From: Streptomyces sp. SCSIO 75703
Lineage (GTDB): Bacteria; Actinomycetota; Actinomycetes; Streptomycetales; Streptomycetaceae
Length of the DNA: 64,000 bases
Assembly (NCBI RefSeq): GCF_036607905.1
Contig: NZ_CP144555.1
Location: forward strand, 2,232,001 to 2,296,000
Direction of reading: 5' to 3'
In this document: piece by piece, positions 45,198 to 57,334 of the stretch
Layout of the letters: each line of letters begins with the position of its first letter
Position numbering within the stretch: position 1 is the first letter of the stretch
Program-made: the position numbers and the translations under genes
The notes under the pieces: model-generated
Databases searched by the model: none
What the model saw: the letters and a program-made list of their open reading frames with translations, nothing else
What the model was told of the DNA's origin: nothing

Positions 45198-45298
45198 CGT
45201 TCCTCGTGAACCCCCGCATGGCATGCCCACGCCATACCGGGGGCTCGTCCCGCACGCCGACCCCCCACCGAGCCCCACCGAGCTTTCGGAGGCACGTC

Positions 45299-46129
45299 AT
45301 GACCGTGCACAGACCCGGCACCACCCGCGCCCGGCGCCTCGCCCTCAGCGGAGCGCTGCTCACCGCGTCCTTGCTGCTCACCGCCGTCCCCGCCCACTCC
45401 GCCGGCGCCGCGGACCCCACCCCGCCGCGCGGCTCCGCCCACCTCGGCATGGGCGTCCTCGCCCACGACGGGAGCGAGGGCACCCCCCGCTCCGCCGCAG
45501 CCGTCCAGACCGAGGGCGTCGACGTCTCCGGCCACCAGGGCAACGTCGACTGGCCCAGGCTGTGGAACAGCGGCGTCAAGTGGGCGTACGTCAAGGCCAC
45601 CGAGGGGACCTACTTCACCAACCCCTCCTTCGCCCAGCAGTACAACGGCTCGTACAACGTCGGCATGATCCGCGGCTCGTACCACTTCGCCACCCCGAAC
45701 ACCGCCTCCGGCGCCGCCCAGGCCAACTACTTCGTCGACCACGGCGGCGGCTGGTCCAAGGACGGCAAGACCCTGCCGGGCGCGCTGGACATGGAGTGGA
45801 ACCCGTACGGGGCTTCCTGCTACGGCAAGACGCAGAGCCAGATGGTCGCCTGGATCAGGGACTTCCTCGCCACCTACCGGGCCCGCACCGGGCGCGACGC
45901 CGTCATCTACACGGCGACGAGCTGGTGGACCGAGTGCACCGGCAACTACGCCGGATTCGCCTCGACCAACCCGCTGTGGATCGCCCGCTACGCCTCGACG
46001 GTGGGCACCCTGCCGGCCGGCTGGTCCTTCTACACCATGTGGCAGTACACCTCGACCGGACCCACGGTCGGGGACCACGACCGCTTCAACGGCGCGCTCG
46101 ACCGCGTCCGGGCCCTCGCCAACGGCTGA
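45299..46129 (+). CDS. Secreted GH25 lysozyme (muramidase)
   Basis: A 276-residue glycoside hydrolase family 25 enzyme cutting the MurNAc-GlcNAc bond. Signal peptide about 1-34 (cleavage after AHS). The catalytic domain spans about 70-275, with VDVSGHQGNVDW (Asp75) and the catalytic Asp164/Glu166 in GALDMEWNPY. It is related to cellosyl/ACM-type Streptomyces muramidases. ATG start with GGAGG six bases upstream. It diverges from marR. A bidirectional hairpin follows. Confidence 0.93.
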   Translation: MTVHRPGTTRARRLALSGALLTASLLLTAVPAHSAGAADPTPPRGSAHLGMGVLAHDGSEGTPRSAAAVQTEGVDVSGHQGNVDWPRLWNSGVKWAYVKATEGTYFTNPSFAQQYNGSYNVGMIRGSYHFATPNTASGAAQANYFVDHGGGWSKDGKTLPGALDMEWNPYGASCYGKTQSQMVAWIRDFLATYRARTGRDAVIYTATSWWTECTGNYAGFASTNPLWIARYASTVGTLPAGWSFYTMWQYTSTGPTVGDHDRFNGALDRVRALANG

Positions 46130-46156
46130 CGGCCCCGGTACGTCGACCCCGTACGA

Positions 46157-46193
46157 CGAGGGCCCGCGCCCCCTCCCGGGGGGCGGGCCCTCG
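46157..46193. terminator. Bidirectional terminator between lysozyme and lon
   Basis: CGAGGGCCCGC (46157-46167) pairs with GCGGGCCCTCG (46183-46193). The enclosed C-run and G-run extend the stem. It lies between convergent genes, 20-30 bases from each stop codon. Confidence 0.8.
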
Positions 46194-46213
46194 CCTCCTT
46201 CCGGCCGCGTCCG

Positions 46214-48637
<2,424 letters not shown>

Positions 48638-48659
48638 GATCTCCCCTTCGGCAGTCAAG

Positions 48660-48678
48660 TTGAGTTATGCCGACTCAA
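48660..48678 (-). promoter_or_regulatory. HAIR element (HspR operator) of lon
   Basis: TTGAGT-N7-ACTCAA, a perfect inverted repeat matching the HspR-associated inverted repeat (CTTGAGT-N7-ACTCAAG). It starts 23 bases upstream of the lon start codon. In S. coelicolor and S. lividans HspR represses dnaK, clpB and lon through such sites. Confidence 0.85.
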
Positions 48679-48914
48679 TGCAGGAGAGGCGGTGATTGTT
48701 CCCGGCCCTGAGGGGTGTTCGCTCCCAGCGATCACGGACCACCCGGACGGCGCCGGAACCGCCGACGGTCCCCTTGGTCCGGTTTCCTCCCGATCCCCTC
48801 AAGCGGAGGCGCCTCTATCAGTCGCTCCACCCGACCGGCAACTCCGTATGACCATTCCGTATGACTATGAGGAGCGCCGGTGGAGGGGCGTCCATTCCCT
48901 GCCAGGATGGAGCG

Positions 48915-49601
48915 ATGCCCTTCACCTCCGACTCCTACGAGCCTCCCGAAGTGCTGGACCGCCGCGAGGGCCCGCACGGCGAGGTGGTCCTGCGCCGCCA
49001 CGGGGCACTGCTCCAGATCATCGCCAACGGCTGCTTCCTGATGGACACCTCCGACGGGCGCTCGGAGCGGCGGCTCGTGGACGCGGCGGCCGAGGCGCTC
49101 GACGCCCGGGAGGCACCGCACCTGCTGATCGGCGGGCTCGGGGTCGGGTTCTCGCTCGCACATGCCGCCGCCGACCCCCGCTGGGGCCGCATCGCGGTGG
49201 TCGAGCGCGAGCGGGCCATCGTCGACTGGCACCGCGACGGCCCCCTGGCCGCGGTCTCCGAGGCCGCCCTCGCCGACCCGCGCGCGGAGATCGTCGAGGC
49301 CGACCTGGTGGCGCACCTGCGTGAGACGTCCGCCACGTACGACGCACTCTGCCTCGACATCGACAACGGCCCCGACTGGACCGTCACGGAGGGCAACGAC
49401 GGGCTGTACACGCCGGCCGGACTGGCCGACTGCGCCCGGGTGTTGAGGCCCGGCGGGGTGCTCGCCGTATGGTCGGCGCAGCCCTCACCGGATTTCGAAG
49501 AAACCTTGCGTAATGCCGGATTCCGGCAGGTGCGTACCGAAGAGATCCCCGTTGCCCGAGGCGTTCCGGACGTCGTCCACCTCGCCGTCGGGCCTGCGTA
49601 G
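48915..49601 (+). CDS. Spermidine synthase-like methyltransferase-fold protein
   Basis: A 228-residue Rossmann protein of the spermine/spermidine synthase-like group: LLIGGLGVGFSLAHAAADPRWGRIAVVERERAIVDWH is the nucleotide-cofactor motif I/II, YDALCLDIDNGPDWTV follows, and LRPGGVLAVWSAQP closes the domain. The N-terminal tetramerisation part is reduced, and residues for polyamine binding are not evident, so it may be a methyltransferase or non-enzymatic. ATG start with AGGATGGAG just upstream, which also resembles a -10 for a leaderless message. It diverges from lon. Confidence 0.75.
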   Translation: MPFTSDSYEPPEVLDRREGPHGEVVLRRHGALLQIIANGCFLMDTSDGRSERRLVDAAAEALDAREAPHLLIGGLGVGFSLAHAAADPRWGRIAVVERERAIVDWHRDGPLAAVSEAALADPRAEIVEADLVAHLRETSATYDALCLDIDNGPDWTVTEGNDGLYTPAGLADCARVLRPGGVLAVWSAQPSPDFEETLRNAGFRQVRTEEIPVARGVPDVVHLAVGPA

Positions 49602-49713
49602 AAAAGCCGCGGTGATCCCCCGTACGCTGCTTCCCTGGCGCGGCTTCGACCGCGTCGGACGCAGTCATGGGATCACCCCACGGATTCCGGAAAGCACACC
49701 TCAGGGGCGGGCG

Positions 49714-50451
49714 ATGGAGCAGACACACACCTCCCACAACGGCACGGCGACGGCGCAGGGCGCGCAGCGCCGGGTGCTCGTGGTCGAGGACGACCAGACG
49801 ATCGTGGACGCCATCGCGACCCGTCTGCGCGCCGAGGGTTTCCTGGTGCAAACCGCGGGTGACGGCCCGTCCGCCGTCGACACGGCCGAGGCGTGGCAGC
49901 CCGACCTGCTGATCCTCGACATCATGCTGCCGGGCTTCGACGGCCTGGAGGTGTGCCGGCGGGTGCAGGCCCAGCGCCCGGTGCCGGTGCTGATGCTCAC
50001 GGCCCGTGACGACGAGACGGACATGCTGGTCGGGCTCGGCGTCGGTGCCGACGACTACATGACGAAGCCGTTCTCCATGCGGGAACTGGCGGCCCGGGTC
50101 CACGTCCTGCTGCGCCGCGTGGAGCGGGCCGCGCTCGCCGCGACCACGCCGCGCAGCGGCATCCTGCGCCTGGGCGAGCTGGAGATCGACCACGCCCAGC
50201 GCCGGGTGCGGGTGCGCGGCGAGGACGTCCACCTGACGCCCACCGAGTTCGACCTGCTGGTGTGCCTGGCCAACACCCCGCGCGCCGTGCTCTCCCGGGA
50301 GCAGCTCCTGGCCGAGGTGTGGGACTGGGCGGACGCCTCCGGCACCCGCACCGTGGACAGCCACATCAAGGCGCTGCGCCGCAAGATCGGCGCCGAGCGC
50401 ATCCGCACCGTGCACGGCGTGGGCTACGCCCTGGAGACGCCCGCGCCATGA
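49714..50451 (+). CDS. OmpR/PhoB-family response regulator
   Basis: A 245-residue DNA-binding response regulator. Receiver about 20-135 with VLVVEDDQ, phosphoacceptor Asp69 in LLILDIMLPGFDG, Thr in MLTARDD and Lys in MTKPFSMRELAARV. A winged-helix effector spans about 150-242, with HLTPTEFDLLVCLANTP, VSREQLL-type and RTVDSHIKALRRKIG. ATG start preceded by GGGGCGGGCG. Overlaps the kinase gene by ATGA. Confidence 0.95.
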   Translation: MEQTHTSHNGTATAQGAQRRVLVVEDDQTIVDAIATRLRAEGFLVQTAGDGPSAVDTAEAWQPDLLILDIMLPGFDGLEVCRRVQAQRPVPVLMLTARDDETDMLVGLGVGADDYMTKPFSMRELAARVHVLLRRVERAALAATTPRSGILRLGELEIDHAQRRVRVRGEDVHLTPTEFDLLVCLANTPRAVLSREQLLAEVWDWADASGTRTVDSHIKALRRKIGAERIRTVHGVGYALETPAP

Positions 50452-51557
50452 GCCGGGGGCGGGAGGCCGCACGGAGGAGCCCCGGGGAACCCTGGGGCGG
50501 CGTACGCCCGTTCTCCATCAAGACCAAGCTGGGCGCTCTCGTCGTCACGTCGGTGCTGATCACCACCGGTCTCTCGGTGATCGCCGTGCACACCAAGACG
50601 GAGCTGCGCTTCATCACGGTCTTCTCGATGATCGCCACGCTGCTGATCACGCAGTTCGTGGCGCACTCGCTGACCGCGCCGCTGGACGAGATGAACGCGG
50701 TGGCCCGGTCCATCTCGCACGGCGACTACACGCGCCGGGTGCACGAGAACCGCCGCGACGAACTGGGCGACCTCGCCGTCACCATCAACCGCATGGCCGA
50801 CGACCTGGAGGCCCAGGACCTCCAGCGCAAGGAGCTGGTGGCGAACGTCTCGCACGAGCTGCGCACGCCCATCGCGGGCCTGCGCGCGGTGCTGGAGAAC
50901 ATCGTCGACGGGCTCACGGAGGCCGACCCGGAGACCATGCGGACGGCGCTGCGCCAGACGGAGCGGCTCGGCCGGCTGGTGGAGACGCTGCTGGACCTCT
51001 CCCGGCTGGACAACGGCGTCGTCCCGCTGCGCAAGCGGCGCTTCGAGGTGTGGCCCTATCTGTCGGGTGTGCTGAAGGAGGCCAACATGGTGGCCTCGGC
51101 GCGCGCGGCCATCGCCTCCGGTTCCGGCAGCCACACCCGCACCGACGTGCACCTGGCCCTGGACGTCTTCCCCTCCGACCTGACCGCGCACGCGGACCCC
51201 GAGCGCATCCACCAGGTGGTGGCCAACCTCATCGACAACGCCGTGAAGCACAGCCCGCCGCACGGCCGGGTGACCGTCCGGGCCCGGCGCGGGGCGCAGC
51301 CCGAGTCGCTCGAACTGGAGGTCATGGACGAGGGTCCGGGCATCCCGCGCTCGGAGTGGCGGCGGGTCTTCGAGCGGTTCAACCGGGGGTCGGTCTCCCG
51401 GCCGCACGGTCCGGGCAGCGACGGCGGCACCGGGCTCGGCCTGGCGATCGCGCGCTGGGCGGTGGATCTGCACGGCGGACGGATCGGCGTGGCCGAATCT
51501 GAACGGGGCTGCCGCATTCTCATCACTCTTCCGGGAGTCTCGCCATCAACAGGTTGA
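50448..51557 (+). CDS. Sensor histidine kinase, partner of the preceding regulator
   Basis: A 369-residue kinase with two closely spaced TM helices (about 28-48 and 55-73) and almost no extracellular loop (HTKTELR). HAMP (about 75-125), H-box with His136 in VANVSHELRTPIAGLRAVLENI, N-box VVANLIDNAVKHSPP, DEGPGIP and GGTGLGLAIARWAVDLHGG follow. The tiny loop suggests intramembrane sensing, as in cell-envelope-sensing kinases. Translationally coupled to the response regulator. The signal is unknown. Confidence 0.94.
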   Translation: MSRGREAARRSPGEPWGGVRPFSIKTKLGALVVTSVLITTGLSVIAVHTKTELRFITVFSMIATLLITQFVAHSLTAPLDEMNAVARSISHGDYTRRVHENRRDELGDLAVTINRMADDLEAQDLQRKELVANVSHELRTPIAGLRAVLENIVDGLTEADPETMRTALRQTERLGRLVETLLDLSRLDNGVVPLRKRRFEVWPYLSGVLKEANMVASARAAIASGSGSHTRTDVHLALDVFPSDLTAHADPERIHQVVANLIDNAVKHSPPHGRVTVRARRGAQPESLELEVMDEGPGIPRSEWRRVFERFNRGSVSRPHGPGSDGGTGLGLAIARWAVDLHGGRIGVAESERGCRILITLPGVSPSTG

Positions 51558-51758
51558 CGTAGGGTTCGAAACGGAACATCAAGATCCACGAGCGTTCGCG
51601 CAGGCGGACACGTGTGATCAGCTCCAGGCCCGCGTCCCCGGGGCGCCGGGCCGCGCTTTCGCCTTCCCCGACACAAGAGAACCACGCTTGTTTCCCGCCA
51701 TTTCACGCACCGAAACGCGGTCCGAGGTGTGACTTACGCGACGATGAACGGCCTGGCC

Positions 51759-51787
51759 TGACCTTCCGGGCCGCGGGGGCGTAGCCT
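51759..51787 (+). promoter_or_regulatory. Candidate kgd promoter
   Basis: TGACCT (51759-51764), 17 bases, TAGCCT (51782-51787). Initiation near 51794 gives a leader of about 45 bases to the GTG at 51838 and rules out an earlier TTG start. Confidence 0.55.
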
Positions 51788-51837
51788 TGATTTCCGCTGT
51801 CCACCATCTTGTGAAGCGGAAGAGGGCGGTTCTCGCC

Positions 51838-54800
51838 GTGTCGCCACAGTCCCCCAGTAACTCGAGCATCTCCACCGACACCGACCAAGCGGGCAAGAAC
51901 CCCGCGGCGGCGTTCGGTGCCAACGAGTGGCTCGTCGACGAGATCTATCAGCAGTACCTCCAGGACCCGAACTCCGTGGATCGTGCCTGGTGGGACTTCT
52001 TCGCCGACTACAAGCCGGGGGCGGCCGCCGCCCAGGCCGCGTCGGGTGCCGCGACCGCCGGCGCCGACGGCGCACGGCAGGCTCCCCCGGCCACCCCGGC
52101 GCAGGCTCCCGCCCCGGCCCCCGCGGCACCGCCGCCGCCCGCCCCCGCGAAGCCGGCGGCGCAGCCCGCCGCCGCGGCCCCGGCCGCACCGGCGGCGCCC
52201 CCCGCCGCGCCCGCCGCGAAGCCGGCTGCCAAGCCCGCCGCCAAGGCGCCGGCGAAGGCCGCGCCGGCCGCGGCGCCCGAGGGCCCCGAACTGGTGACGC
52301 TGCGCGGCCCGTCCGCCGCCGTCGTGAAGAACATGAACGCCTCCCTGGAGCTGCCCACGGCCACGTCCGTGCGCGCGGTCCCGGTGAAGCTGCTCTTCGA
52401 CAACCGCATCGTCATCAACAACCACCTCAAGCGCGCCCGGGGCGGGAAGATCTCCTTCACGCACCTGATCGGCTACGCGATGGTGCAGGCCATCAAGGCG
52501 ATGCCGGCGATGAACCACTCCTTCGGCGAGAAGGACGGCAAGCCGACACTGGTCAAGCCGGCGCACATCAACCTCGGCCTCGCCATCGACCTCGTCAAGC
52601 CCAACGGCGACCGCCAGCTCGTCGTCGCGGCCATCAAGAAGGCCGAGACGCTGAACTTCTTCGAGTTCTGGCAGGCCTACGAGGACATCGTCCGCCGCGC
52701 CCGCGACGGCAAGCTGACGATGGACGACTTCACCGGCGTCACGGTCTCCCTGACCAACCCGGGCGGCCTCGGCACCGTCCACTCCGTGCCGCGCCTGATG
52801 CCCGGCCAGTCGGTCATCCTGGGCGTCGGCTCCATGGACTACCCGGCGGAGTTCCAGGGCACCAGCCAGGACACCCTGAACAAGCTCGGCATCTCGAAGG
52901 TCATGACCCTGACGTCGACCTACGACCACCGGGTCATCCAGGGCGCCGCCTCCGGCGAGTTCCTGCGCCAGGTCGCGAACCTCCTGCTCGGCGAGAACGG
53001 CTTCTACGACGAGATCTTCGAGGCGCTGCGCATCCCCTACGAGCCGGTCCGCTGGCTCAAGGACATCGACGCCAGCCACGACGACGACGTCACCAAGGCC
53101 GCCCGCGTCTTCGAGCTGATCCACTCCTACCGGGTCCGCGGCCACGTCATGGCCGACACCGACCCCCTGGAGTACCAGCAGCGCAAGCACCCCGACCTGG
53201 ACATCACCGAGCACGGCCTCACCCTGTGGGACCTGGAGCGCGACTTCGCCGTCGGCGGTTTCGGCGGCAAGGTGATGATGAAGCTGCGCGACATCCTCGG
53301 GGTGCTGCGCGACTCGTACTGCCGCACCACCGGCATCGAGTTCATGCACATCCAGGACCCGAAGCAGCGCAAGTGGATCCAGGACCGCGTGGAGCGCTCG
53401 CACTCCAGCCTGGAGCGCGAGGAGCAGCTGCGCATCCTGCGCCGCCTCAACGCCGCCGAGGCGTTCGAAACCTTCCTGCAGACCAAGTACGTCGGCCAGA
53501 AGCGGTTCTCCCTGGAGGGCGGCGAGTCCGTCATCCCGCTGCTGGACGCCGTGCTGGACTCGGCCGCCGAGTCGCGGCTGGACGAGGTCGTCATCGGCAT
53601 GGCCCACCGCGGCCGGCTGAACGTCCTGGCCAACGTGGTCGGCAAGTCCTACGCGCAGATCTTCCGCGAGTTCGAGGGCAACCTCGACCCGAAGTCGATG
53701 CACGGCTCCGGCGACGTGAAGTACCACCTGGGCGCCGAGGGCACGTTCACCGGCCTGGACGGCGACCAGATCCGCGTCTCGCTGGTGGCCAACCCCTCCC
53801 ACCTGGAGGCGGTGGACCCGGTCCTGGAGGGCGTCGCGCGCGCCAAGCAGGACATCATCAACAAGGGCGGCACGGACTTCACCGTCCTGCCGGTGGCGAT
53901 CCACGGCGACGCGGCCTTCGCGGGCCAGGGCGTGGTGGCCGAGACGCTGAACATGTCGCAGCTGCGCGGCTACCGCACCGGCGGCACCGTCCACATCGTC
54001 ATCAACAACCAGGTCGGTTTCACCGCCGCGCCCGAGTCCTCGCGCTCCTCCATGTACGCGACGGACGTGGCCCGGATGATCGAGGCCCCGATCTTCCACG
54101 TGAACGGCGACGACCCGGAGGCCGTCGTGCGCGTGGCGCGGCTCGCCTTCGAGTTCCGCCAGGCGTTCAACAAGGACGTGGTGATCGACCTCATCTGCTA
54201 CCGCCGCCGCGGTCACAACGAGTCGGACAACCCGGCCTTCACCCAGCCGCTGATGTACGACCTGATCGACAAGAAGCGCTCGGTGCGCAAGCTGTACACC
54301 GAGTCCCTCATCGGTCGCGGCGACATCACCCTGGAGGAGGCCGAGCAGGCGCTCCAGGACTACCAGGGCCAGTTGGAGAAGGTCTTCACCGAGGTCCGCG
54401 AGGCCACCTCGCAGCCCTCCTCCGTGGAGTCCAGCGACCCGCAGGCCGAGTTCCCGGTCGCCGTGAGCACCGCGGTGAGCAGCGAGGTCGTCAAGCGGAT
54501 CGCCGAGTCGCAGGTCAACATCCCCGACCACATCACCGTCCACCCGCGGCTGCTCCCGCAGCTCCAGCGCCGGGCGGCGATGGTCGAGGACGGCACCATC
54601 GACTGGGGCATGGGCGAGACCCTCGCCGTCGGCTCCCTGCTGCTGGAGGGCGTGCCGGTCCGCCTGGCCGGCCAGGACTCCCAGCGCGGCACCTTCGGCC
54701 AGCGGCACGCGGTCATCATCGACCGCAACACCGGCCAGGACTACACGCCGCTGCTGTACCTGTCCGAGGACCAGGCCCGCCTGAACGTCTACAACTCCCT

Positions 54801-55647
54801 GCTCTCCGAGTACGCGGCGATGGGCTTCGAGTACGGCTACTCGCTGGCCCGCCCGGACGCGCTCGTCATGTGGGAGGCGCAGTTCGGCGACTTCGTCAAC
54901 GGCTCGCAGACGGTCGTGGACGAGTTCGTCTCCTCGGCCGAGCAGAAGTGGAACCAGACCAGCGGCGTCGTCCTGCTGCTGCCGCACGGCTACGAGGGCC
55001 AGGGCCCGGACCACTCGTCCGCCCGCCCGGAGCGCTTCCTCCAGCTCTGCGCGCAGAACAACATGACGGTCGCCATGCCGACCCTGCCGTCGAACTACTT
55101 CCACCTCCTGCGCTGGCAGGTGCACAACCCGCACCACAAGCCGCTGGTGGTCTTCACCCCGAAGTCGATGCTGCGCCTGAAGGCGGCGGCCTCGAAGGCG
55201 GAGGAGTTCACGACGGGTCAGTTCCGCCCGGTCATCGGCGACGAGTCGGTGGACCCGGCCGCGGTCCGCAAGGTCGTCTTCTGCGCGGGCAAGGTCTACT
55301 ACGACCTCGACGCCGAGCGGCAGAAGCGCGGTGTGACGGACACGGCGATCATCCGCATCGAGCGCCTGTACCCGCTGCCGGGTGCCGAGCTCCAGGCGGA
55401 GATCGCCAAGTACCCGAACGCCGAGAAGTACCTGTGGGCCCAGGAGGAGCCGGCGAACCAGGGTGCCTGGCCGTTCATCGCGCTCAACCTGATCGACCAC
55501 CTGGACCTGGCGGTCGGCGCCGACGTCCCGCACGGCGAGCGCCTGCGCCGCATCTCGCGTCCGCACAGCTCGTCCCCGGCCGTCGGTTCCGCCAAGCGGC
55601 ACCAGGCCGAGCAGGAGCAGCTCGTGCGCGAGGTGTTCGAGGCGTGA
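51838..55647 (+). CDS. kgd: Multifunctional 2-oxoglutarate metabolism enzyme (E1o with E2-like domain)
   Basis: A 1269-residue actinobacterial KGD/OdhA. A short E1 N-terminal segment ([28 protein letters not shown]) is followed by an Ala/Pro/Lys-rich linker (about 60-160) and an E2 succinyltransferase-like domain (about 160-395, catalytic [15 protein letters not shown]). The thiamine-diphosphate E1 then reads [32 protein letters not shown] and [19 protein letters not shown]. It lacks its own lipoyl domain and uses one on another E2. It feeds succinyl-CoA into the TCA cycle or acts as decarboxylase/carboligase, controlled by a GarA/OdhI-type FHA protein. The GTG start is supported by the promoter position. 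Confidence 0.96.
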   Translation: MSPQSPSNSSISTDTDQAGKNPAAAFGANEWLVDEIYQQYLQDPNSVDRAWWDFFADYKPGAAAAQAASGAATAGADGARQAPPATPAQAPAPAPAAPPPPAPAKPAAQPAAAAPAAPAAPPAAPAAKPAAKPAAKAPAKAAPAAAPEGPELVTLRGPSAAVVKNMNASLELPTATSVRAVPVKLLFDNRIVINNHLKRARGGKISFTHLIGYAMVQAIKAMPAMNHSFGEKDGKPTLVKPAHINLGLAIDLVKPNGDRQLVVAAIKKAETLNFFEFWQAYEDIVRRARDGKLTMDDFTGVTVSLTNPGGLGTVHSVPRLMPGQSVILGVGSMDYPAEFQGTSQDTLNKLGISKVMTLTSTYDHRVIQGAASGEFLRQVANLLLGENGFYDEIFEALRIPYEPVRWLKDIDASHDDDVTKAARVFELIHSYRVRGHVMADTDPLEYQQRKHPDLDITEHGLTLWDLERDFAVGGFGGKVMMKLRDILGVLRDSYCRTTGIEFMHIQDPKQRKWIQDRVERSHSSLEREEQLRILRRLNAAEAFETFLQTKYVGQKRFSLEGGESVIPLLDAVLDSAAESRLDEVVIGMAHRGRLNVLANVVGKSYAQIFREFEGNLDPKSMHGSGDVKYHLGAEGTFTGLDGDQIRVSLVANPSHLEAVDPVLEGVARAKQDIINKGGTDFTVLPVAIHGDAAFAGQGVVAETLNMSQLRGYRTGGTVHIVINNQVGFTAAPESSRSSMYATDVARMIEAPIFHVNGDDPEAVVRVARLAFEFRQAFNKDVVIDLICYRRRGHNESDNPAFTQPLMYDLIDKKRSVRKLYTESLIGRGDITLEEAEQALQDYQGQLEKVFTEVREATSQPSSVESSDPQAEFPVAVSTAVSSEVVKRIAESQVNIPDHITVHPRLLPQLQRRAAMVEDGTIDWGMGETLAVGSLLLEGVPVRLAGQDSQRGTFGQRHAVIIDRNTGQDYTPLLYLSEDQARLNVYNSLLSEYAAMGFEYGYSLARPDALVMWEAQFGDFVNGSQTVVDEFVSSAEQKWNQTSGVVLLLPHGYEGQGPDHSSARPERFLQLCAQNNMTVAMPTLPSNYFHLLRWQVHNPHHKPLVVFTPKSMLRLKAAASKAEEFTTGQFRPVIGDESVDPAAVRKVVFCAGKVYYDLDAERQKRGVTDTAIIRIERLYPLPGAELQAEIAKYPNAEKYLWAQEEPANQGAWPFIALNLIDHLDLAVGADVPHGERLRRISRPHSSSPAVGSAKRHQAEQEQLVREVFEA

Positions 55648-55666
55648 GCCGCTGAACCCCGCACCC

Positions 55667-55705
55667 GGGGCCCCGTCCCGAGCCACCGGCTCGGGACGGG
55701 GCCCC
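55667..55705 (+). terminator. Terminator of kgd
   Basis: A perfect 18-bp stem, 55667-55684 with 55688-55705, with a 3-base ACC loop, 20 bases past the kgd stop. Confidence 0.88.
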
Positions 55706-55857
55706 GGCCGTTTCCCGGACCGGGCCGTCTCCGGGCCGGCCGTCTCCCGCCCGGCCGTCTCCCGGTCCGTACGTGGGGGCGGCCCGCGCGGGGCCGGGCG
55801 CCGGATAGCCTGGAGCCGTTCGTGAACACCCCGTCTACCCCCCTTGCGGAGCACCCC

Positions 55858-56037
55858 GTGTACTTCACCGACCGCGGCATCGAGGAGCTGGAAAAGCGGC
55901 GCGGCGAGGAGGAGGTCACCTTCGAGTGGCTCGCCGAGCAACTGCGCACCTTCGTCGACCTGAACCCGGACTTCGAGGTCCCGGTGGAGCGCCTGGCGAC
56001 CTGGCTCGCCCGGCTGGACGACGAGGACGACGAATAA
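55858..56037 (+). CDS. Small acidic conserved protein (DUF6104)
   Basis: A 59-residue protein, VYFTDRGIEELEKRRGEEEVTFEWLAEQLRTFVDLNPDFE through RLDDEDDE, a helical acidic protein almost invariant among Streptomyces and described only as DUF6104. The start is GTG with GGAG six bases upstream. An earlier in-frame GTG (55822) also has GGAG upstream but would add a non-conserved-looking tail. No function is known; its abundance of Asp/Glu suggests protein-protein binding. Confidence 0.8.
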   Translation: MYFTDRGIEELEKRRGEEEVTFEWLAEQLRTFVDLNPDFEVPVERLATWLARLDDEDDE

Positions 56038-56142
56038 CGGTGAGTAACGGCGAGTAACGGCGCGCGGGGGCGCGGCACTCGTGCCGGGACGGGGCGCTCC
56101 GCGCCGGGCGGGGGCTTTCGGTCCGGTGGCGGCGGGGCGCGG

Positions 56143-57198
56143 TCAGGCCCGGCGGGGCGCGAGGCCGTAGGCCAGTCCGAGCACACCGTGGGCGGTGAGC
56201 AGGGAACCGGCGGCGATCCAGCCGCCGCTGCGCCGCCGTAGTCCCCAGAGCGTCAGCGGCAGCCCCGCCGCCACCTGGGTGAGCGCCAGCGCGCGCGCCC
56301 CCGGGCCGCCCACCCAGGGCATCCAGGGGGCGAGCGGCCCGACGTCGGCGACCGCGTGGGGGTGGGCCGTCCCGGTCCGCCAGACTCCGGTGAGGGCCCG
56401 GGCCGCCGCGCCGAGCCGGTCCGCGGGCTCCCCGGGGGACAGTACGGCGGGCAGCGCGACCCCGGCGCGGCCGAGCACCGCCAGCAGCCCGCGCAGCCGG
56501 GCCGGGGCGTCGGCCTCGGCGTCCGGCGCGGTCAGCCGGTCCAGCGCCTGGACGTCCAGGACCGGATCGAGTCCCAGGCGGGCGGCGAAGGTGCGCATCG
56601 CCTCGTCCTCCCCCGCCGGGATGCCGTCGGCGAGCCACACGTAGCCGACCGGCCGGCGGAATCCGGAGGCGAGCACGTAACCGGCGCGGTCGGCGTCCCA
56701 CCACAGGGCGAGCACCGGCCAGGGGGCGCCGACGCCGAGGGCGACGGCCCAGCCGGTGACGACGCGGTCGACCGGCTCGCCGCCGTCCCGCCAGGGGCCG
56801 CCCTCCGGTACGAGGACACTCCAGCCGGGGCCGGCCGCGGCCAGCGGCATCGGCTCACCGAGCAGCGCGGCGACGGCGGCGACCTCCTCCGGTGCCGCCC
56901 GGCACAGGAGCAGCGCGCCCGCGGCACGGTCCGCCGGCGCCGCCGCGGCGAGGCCGGCCGGGGAGGCGGCCGGCTCGCCGGAGGCACGACCGGAAGAACC
57001 GGCGGGGGCGGAGGGGGCGGCGGAGCCGGGGCCGGCGGGACGGCCGGTGGGGTGGCCCCCCGTGGAGTGCCCTGCGTGACCTGCGTGCCCTGCCTGGCCT
57101 GCCTGGCCTGCCTGGCCTGTGTGTTCCCTGTGGTCCGTGTGGCCTGTATCGCCTGTGTGGCCCGTGGGGCGGCCGGGGCGGGGCTCTTCCGTCGACAT
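56143..57198 (-). CDS. Membrane protein with N-terminal Gly-His-Ala repeats, unknown function
   Basis: A 351-residue protein I do not recognise. Residues about 8-50 consist of triplet repeats (GHTGDTGHT, GQAGQAGQAGHAGHAGH), encoded by 9-bp DNA repeats. An Ala/Pro-rich linker follows, then a soluble domain (about 95-270, LLLCRAAPEEVAAVAALLG, GYVLASGFRRPVGYVWLADG). Two hydrophobic segments at the C-terminus (LALTQVAAGLPLTLWGL and WIAAGSLLTAHGVLGLAYGL) are likely membrane helices. TAGCTT six bases before the ATG suggests a leaderless transcript. The His-rich repeat could bind metal, but this is conjecture. Confidence 0.6.
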   Translation of the reverse strand: MSTEEPRPGRPTGHTGDTGHTDHREHTGQAGQAGQAGHAGHAGHSTGGHPTGRPAGPGSAAPSAPAGSSGRASGEPAASPAGLAAAAPADRAAGALLLCRAAPEEVAAVAALLGEPMPLAAAGPGWSVLVPEGGPWRDGGEPVDRVVTGWAVALGVGAPWPVLALWWDADRAGYVLASGFRRPVGYVWLADGIPAGEDEAMRTFAARLGLDPVLDVQALDRLTAPDAEADAPARLRGLLAVLGRAGVALPAVLSPGEPADRLGAAARALTGVWRTGTAHPHAVADVGPLAPWMPWVGGPGARALALTQVAAGLPLTLWGLRRRSGGWIAAGSLLTAHGVLGLAYGLAPRRA

Positions 57199-57258
57199 GC
57201 TCACAAGCTAGGGCAATCCCGTACACCCGGCCGCACGTTGATCACCAGAACGGGTGCC

Positions 57259-57286
57259 TTGACTTCCCGCGACCGCGATATATCGT
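57259..57286 (+). promoter_or_regulatory. Promoter overlapped by a palindrome, candidate PadR operator
   Basis: TTGACT (57259-57264), 16 bases, TATCGT (57281-57286). The perfect palindrome CGATATATCG (57276-57285) overlaps the -10, and a partial copy (GCGATATG) lies at 57301-57308. This is the arrangement expected for repression by the PadR protein encoded as the second gene of the operon. Confidence 0.6.
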
Positions 57287-57334
57287 GAGAAGGGATGGAC
57301 GCGATATGCCGCGTTCGATGAGGAGGTCTGCGCC

